Part shown: one piece after another, positions 61,179 to 64,000 of the stretch
Position numbering within the stretch: position 1 is the stretch's first letter
Layout: every line of letters starts with the position of its first letter
Source: Pedobacter cryoconitis
GTDB lineage: Bacteria > Bacteroidota > Bacteroidia > Sphingobacteriales > Sphingobacteriaceae
NCBI RefSeq assembly: GCF_014200595.1
Contig: NZ_JACHCG010000006.1
Span: 62,001 to 126,000, forward strand
DNA length: 64,000 nucleotides
Reading direction: 5' to 3'
Notes under the pieces: model-generated
Seen by the model: only the letters and a program-made list of their open reading frames with translations
Told to the model about the DNA's origin: nothing
Database searches by the model: none
Program-made: the position numbers and the translations under genes

Positions 61179-64000
61179 ATGAAAAATGTTACGCTCTTGC
61201 TCTTCTTTCTATTCAGTGCTGTTTTCGTTAAAGCACAGGATTCTCTAAAATACCGCGTCATCTTTATCGGTGATGCCGGAGAAATGAATGTTGCACAAAG
61301 AGAATCTTTGAAAAACGCAGCCAAACATGTAATTGCCGGAAAAACTACAGTGATGTACCTGGGGGATAATATCTACCCAAGAGGAATGGGTTTACCCGGA
61401 AGTAAAGAAGAAGAAACAACTAAACAGATTCTGCAATCTCAATTTCAGCCGATGCGTCAAATGGGAGCTGCGGTTTATTTTATTCCGGGAAACCATGATT
61501 GGGATAAAATGGGGCCGGATGGTTTGGCTAAAATCATACGTCAGGGAGAATATCTGGCTGAGCAAAATGACTCTTTATTAAAAATGATCCCGCCAAACGG
61601 ATGTCCTGATCCTACAGCAATCCAACTCACAGACAATTTAACGATTATTGCTTTTGATAGCGAGTGGTGGTTATATCCTTACGCTAAACAAAATCCCGAA
61701 TCTGAGTGCAGCTGCAAGACTAAAGATGATGTGATTGCCCGGATGCAGGAATTGCTGGAAGCTAACAGAGGGAAGATTATTTTATTTGCTGATCATCACC
61801 CATTGCAGAGTTATGGTGCGCATGGTGGATATTTCACTCTGAAAAATCATATTTTCCCTTTAACCTCGCTGAATAAAAACCTATATATCCCTTTACCTGT
61901 TATCGGCTCACTGTATCCTTTGTTGCGGTCTTCCTTTTTGAGCCCTGAAGACCTGAAGCATCCCTTTTATAAGGATATGATTAAAAAGATAAACGGGGTT
62001 TTCGGCGCTTATCCGAATCTTACTTATTTTTCAGGACATGATCATGGTTTACAGTTGATTAAAAGTGAAGAGCTTAATCTACAGGTTGTGAGTGGTGGCG
62101 GAGCTAAACATTCAGCCAATAAAAAGGGTAAAAACTCTATTTTTCAAGAATCAGAACAAGGTTATGTAATTGCCGATTTGCTGATGAATAATGATATGCG
62201 CTATGATTTTTACGTGTATACAGAGATTGGTGTCAAAAAGGTATACAGTTATACTAAACCTTTTGTACCTGTTCCCCGTGAATCCGGAAATACAGTTAAA
62301 GTGATCACAAAAGATAGTATTTCTATCAAAATATATCCAAAATATGATAGTGTAAGTAAAGTTCACCGTTTCTTTTTCGGAGAGAATTACCGGAAAGAAT
62401 ATGCGCTGGAAACTAAAGTGCAGGTAATCAGGCTTTCTGAGATTAAAGGCGGTTTGACACCGCTGCAACGGGGTGGTGGATTTCAGTCACACTCTTTGCG
62501 TATGGTGGATAAGCAAGGGAAAGAATGGGTATTAAGAAGTGTAGAGAAATATCCTGAATCATTGTTGCCAGAGAATCTGAGGGAGACTTTTGCGAAAGAT
62601 ATTTTAAAAGATAACATGTCCGCGCAGCATCCGTTTTCGGCATTAATTGTACCGGATATTGCTGAAGCAGTTGGTGTAGCACATGCTAATCCAATTATCG
62701 GATGGATTTCTCCGGATGCTAATCTGGGTAAGTACGGAAGAGTATTTGAAAATACGCTTTGTCTTCTGGAAGAAAGAGAGCCAACTGGTAAGTCTGATAA
62801 TACTTATAAGATGTATAAGAAACTGGCTAAGGACAATGATTATACTTATGATGGGCCTCAATACCTGAGAGCGAAAGCATTGGATATTGTGATCGGAGAT
62901 TGGGACAGACATTTTGATCAATGGAGATGGACGCTTGATAAAACAGGAGACAGAGAAGTTTATCAGCCAGTTCCACGTGACCGTGACCAGGTATTTTACT
63001 TAAGCCAGGGACTTATTCCAAGATACGCGCAGTCTTCTTATTTACTGCCAATGATTCAGGGCTATGAAAGAAATGTGAATGATGTAAACTGGTTTGTCTG
63101 GGAAAGCAGGGCTATGGCAACCCGTTTATTAAGTCAGTTATCAGAAAAACAGTGGATGGATATCATTCATACTTTTTGTGCGAATTTAACGGATGAGGTG
63201 ATGGAGAAAGCATTAAGAAAACTTCCGGAACCGGGTTATTCTTTACGTCATGATCAGCTGCTGGCGCAATTGAAGGAAAGAAGAGCAAAACTACCTGAGA
63301 TGATGAATGAATATTATCATTTCTTAAATAAGATCGTAGACATACAGGCGAGTGATAAAGGAGAGCTGATAGAAATTTCGGATGCTGCTGGTGGCGGATT
63401 AACAGTGAACATACACCAGTTATCTAAAAATAAAAAGGTGAAAGAGCAAATGTTCATCAAGACCTTTGATCCGAAAATTACGAAAGAAATCAGGTTATAT
63501 ACCCACAACGGAAATGATAGCCTTGTTATAAACAATAAAGGAACTGATATTAAATTACGCATTATCGGTGGTCATGGAATTAAAGCTTATCATTTAGAAA
63601 ACGCTTACCATAAAGTAAAACTTTACGATAAGATTGATAGTGCTGTTTTTACGGGTGAAACCAGCAGATTTACTAAAATACTATTTAATGATACTGGCAA
63701 TGTTTCTTATAAACAAACAGATTTATATCATAGAAGTATGTATTTGCTGAATGGAGGATTTAACAAGGATGATGGATTATCATTAGGCTTCTCTGTTAAA
63801 TTTATGAATCCCGGGTTCAGGAAATTTCCTTATGGAAATACACAGCAGTTTTCTTTTATTCACTCTTTTAGTACGAAGGCTTTTAAGTTTGATTACCGCG
63901 GAGAATGGATGCACACTTTCGGAAAAGCAGATTTGATTTTGCAGGCCAGTGCTTATGCGCCGCACAATACACAGAATTTCTTTGGTGCGGGGAATGAAAC
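61179..64000 (+). CDS. Exported metallophosphoesterase fused to a kinase-like domain and a probable beta-barrel (3' end outside window)
   Basis: An open frame of 940 codons with no stop before the window edge. It starts MKNVTLLLFFLFSAVFVKAQ, a signal peptide. Residues about 25-330 are a calcineurin-type phosphatase: IGDAGE, YLGDNIYP, PGNHDWD, ADHHPLQ and SGHDHGLQ hold the metal ligands. Residues about 380-680 look like an atypical kinase domain: EWVLRSVEK near residue 450 (possible ATP-binding Lys457), GDWDRHFDQWRW with Asp576-Arg577-His578, and PRDRDQVF with Asp601/Asp603 as a DFG-like pair. After that, beta-rich sequence (from about residue 840) looks like the start of an outer membrane barrel. 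Similar long proteins with a surface-antigen-like barrel occur in Bacteroidetes; the biochemical role is unknown. Confidence 0.85.
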   Translation, partial: MKNVTLLLFFLFSAVFVKAQDSLKYRVIFIGDAGEMNVAQRESLKNAAKHVIAGKTTVMYLGDNIYPRGMGLPGSKEEETTKQILQSQFQPMRQMGAAVYFIPGNHDWDKMGPDGLAKIIRQGEYLAEQNDSLLKMIPPNGCPDPTAIQLTDNLTIIAFDSEWWLYPYAKQNPESECSCKTKDDVIARMQELLEANRGKIILFADHHPLQSYGAHGGYFTLKNHIFPLTSLNKNLYIPLPVIGSLYPLLRSSFLSPEDLKHPFYKDMIKKINGVFGAYPNLTYFSGHDHGLQLIKSEELNLQVVSGGGAKHSANKKGKNSIFQESEQGYVIADLLMNNDMRYDFYVYTEIGVKKVYSYTKPFVPVPRESGNTVKVITKDSISIKIYPKYDSVSKVHRFFFGENYRKEYALETKVQVIRLSEIKGGLTPLQRGGGFQSHSLRMVDKQGKEWVLRSVEKYPESLLPENLRETFAKDILKDNMSAQHPFSALIVPDIAEAVGVAHANPIIGWISPDANLGKYGRVFENTLCLLEEREPTGKSDNTYKMYKKLAKDNDYTYDGPQYLRAKALDIVIGDWDRHFDQWRWTLDKTGDREVYQPVPRDRDQVFYLSQGLIPRYAQSSYLLPMIQGYERNVNDVNWFVWESRAMATRLLSQLSEKQWMDIIHTFCANLTDEVMEKALRKLPEPGYSLRHDQLLAQLKERRAKLPEMMNEYYHFLNKIVDIQASDKGELIEISDAAGGGLTVNIHQLSKNKKVKEQMFIKTFDPKITKEIRLYTHNGNDSLVINNKGTDIKLRIIGGHGIKAYHLENAYHKVKLYDKIDSAVFTGETSRFTKILFNDTGNVSYKQTDLYHRSMYLLNGGFNKDDGLSLGFSVKFMNPGFRKFPYGNTQQFSFIHSFSTKAFKFDYRGEWMHTFGKADLILQASAYAPHNTQNFFGAGNE

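Noticed and set aside
62151..63965. Minus-strand frames opposite the phosphatase/kinase-like gene
   Set aside because: They are shadows of the long plus-strand frame that stays open from 61179 to the window edge and carries phosphatase motifs.

Overview
This window looks like a chromosomal segment of a Bacteroidetes bacterium, most likely family Sphingobacteriaceae and close to Pedobacter. The evidence is the parB–DUF5683–dapB–lepB gene order, the rpmB–rpmG–DUF4295–ftsY cluster, a SusC/SusD pair, type IX secretion (T9SS) components with a gliding-motility-type C-terminal domain, bacillithiol synthesis (bshC), and several exact TAnnTTTG promoter-like boxes. The genus is inferred from general gene content; no 16S gene is present.

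Regions: (1) 1-2800, plus strand: the tail of parB, a DUF5683 protein, dapB and lepB form a compact housekeeping operon. (2) 2860-8627, minus strand: rpmB, rpmG, DUF4295, a terminator/attenuator hairpin, then ftsY, rimO, bshC and an Ldh-family oxidoreductase. (3) 8923-16649: acs, a CsbD-like stress protein, a SymE-like protein, a large M16 protease, and the overlapping surE / small membrane protein / lpxB operon. (4) 16698-22002: two paralogous stand-alone receiver proteins bracket a ribulose-monophosphate formaldehyde module (hxlB-hxlA) divergent from an AraC regulator, plus a DUF885 lipoprotein. (5) 22179-38299, minus strand: a SprB/SprF-like adhesin locus. It encodes a 4,432-residue surface protein (probable L-type lectin head, about 27 DUF11 repeats, Ig/cadherin-like domains, type IX sorting domain), a PorP/SprF partner and a TPR-PD40-OmpA protein. 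(6) 38300-41102: an AT-rich spacer, a secreted protein built of 71-residue repeats, two copies of an identical 35-bp terminator exactly 1,600 bp apart, and tRNA-Tyr and tRNA-Ala. (7) 41346-44930: a DUF4105 membrane protein, an alpha/beta hydrolase and small unknowns. (8) 44966-54933: a LytS-type histidine kinase and a LytTR response regulator flank a metalloprotease–SusC–SusD cluster, suggesting regulated use of a protein or peptide substrate. (9) 54952-60931, minus strand: a patatin-like lipase with membrane helices, a GH2/GH29 glycosidase pair behind tandem CAAACGTTTG operators, and a PEGA-like lipoprotein. (10) 61179-64000: the N-terminal part of a large exported protein joining a calcineurin-type phosphatase, an atypical kinase-like domain and the start of a probable beta-barrel; it runs off the window.

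The strongest candidates for unusual biology are the giant lectin-headed adhesin with its dedicated export genes, the phosphatase/kinase-like/barrel fusion at the right edge, the split kinase/regulator pair around the protease-SusCD locus, and the terminator duplication around the repeat-protein gene beside the tRNAs. No CRISPR array, rRNA, insertion sequence or prophage was seen.
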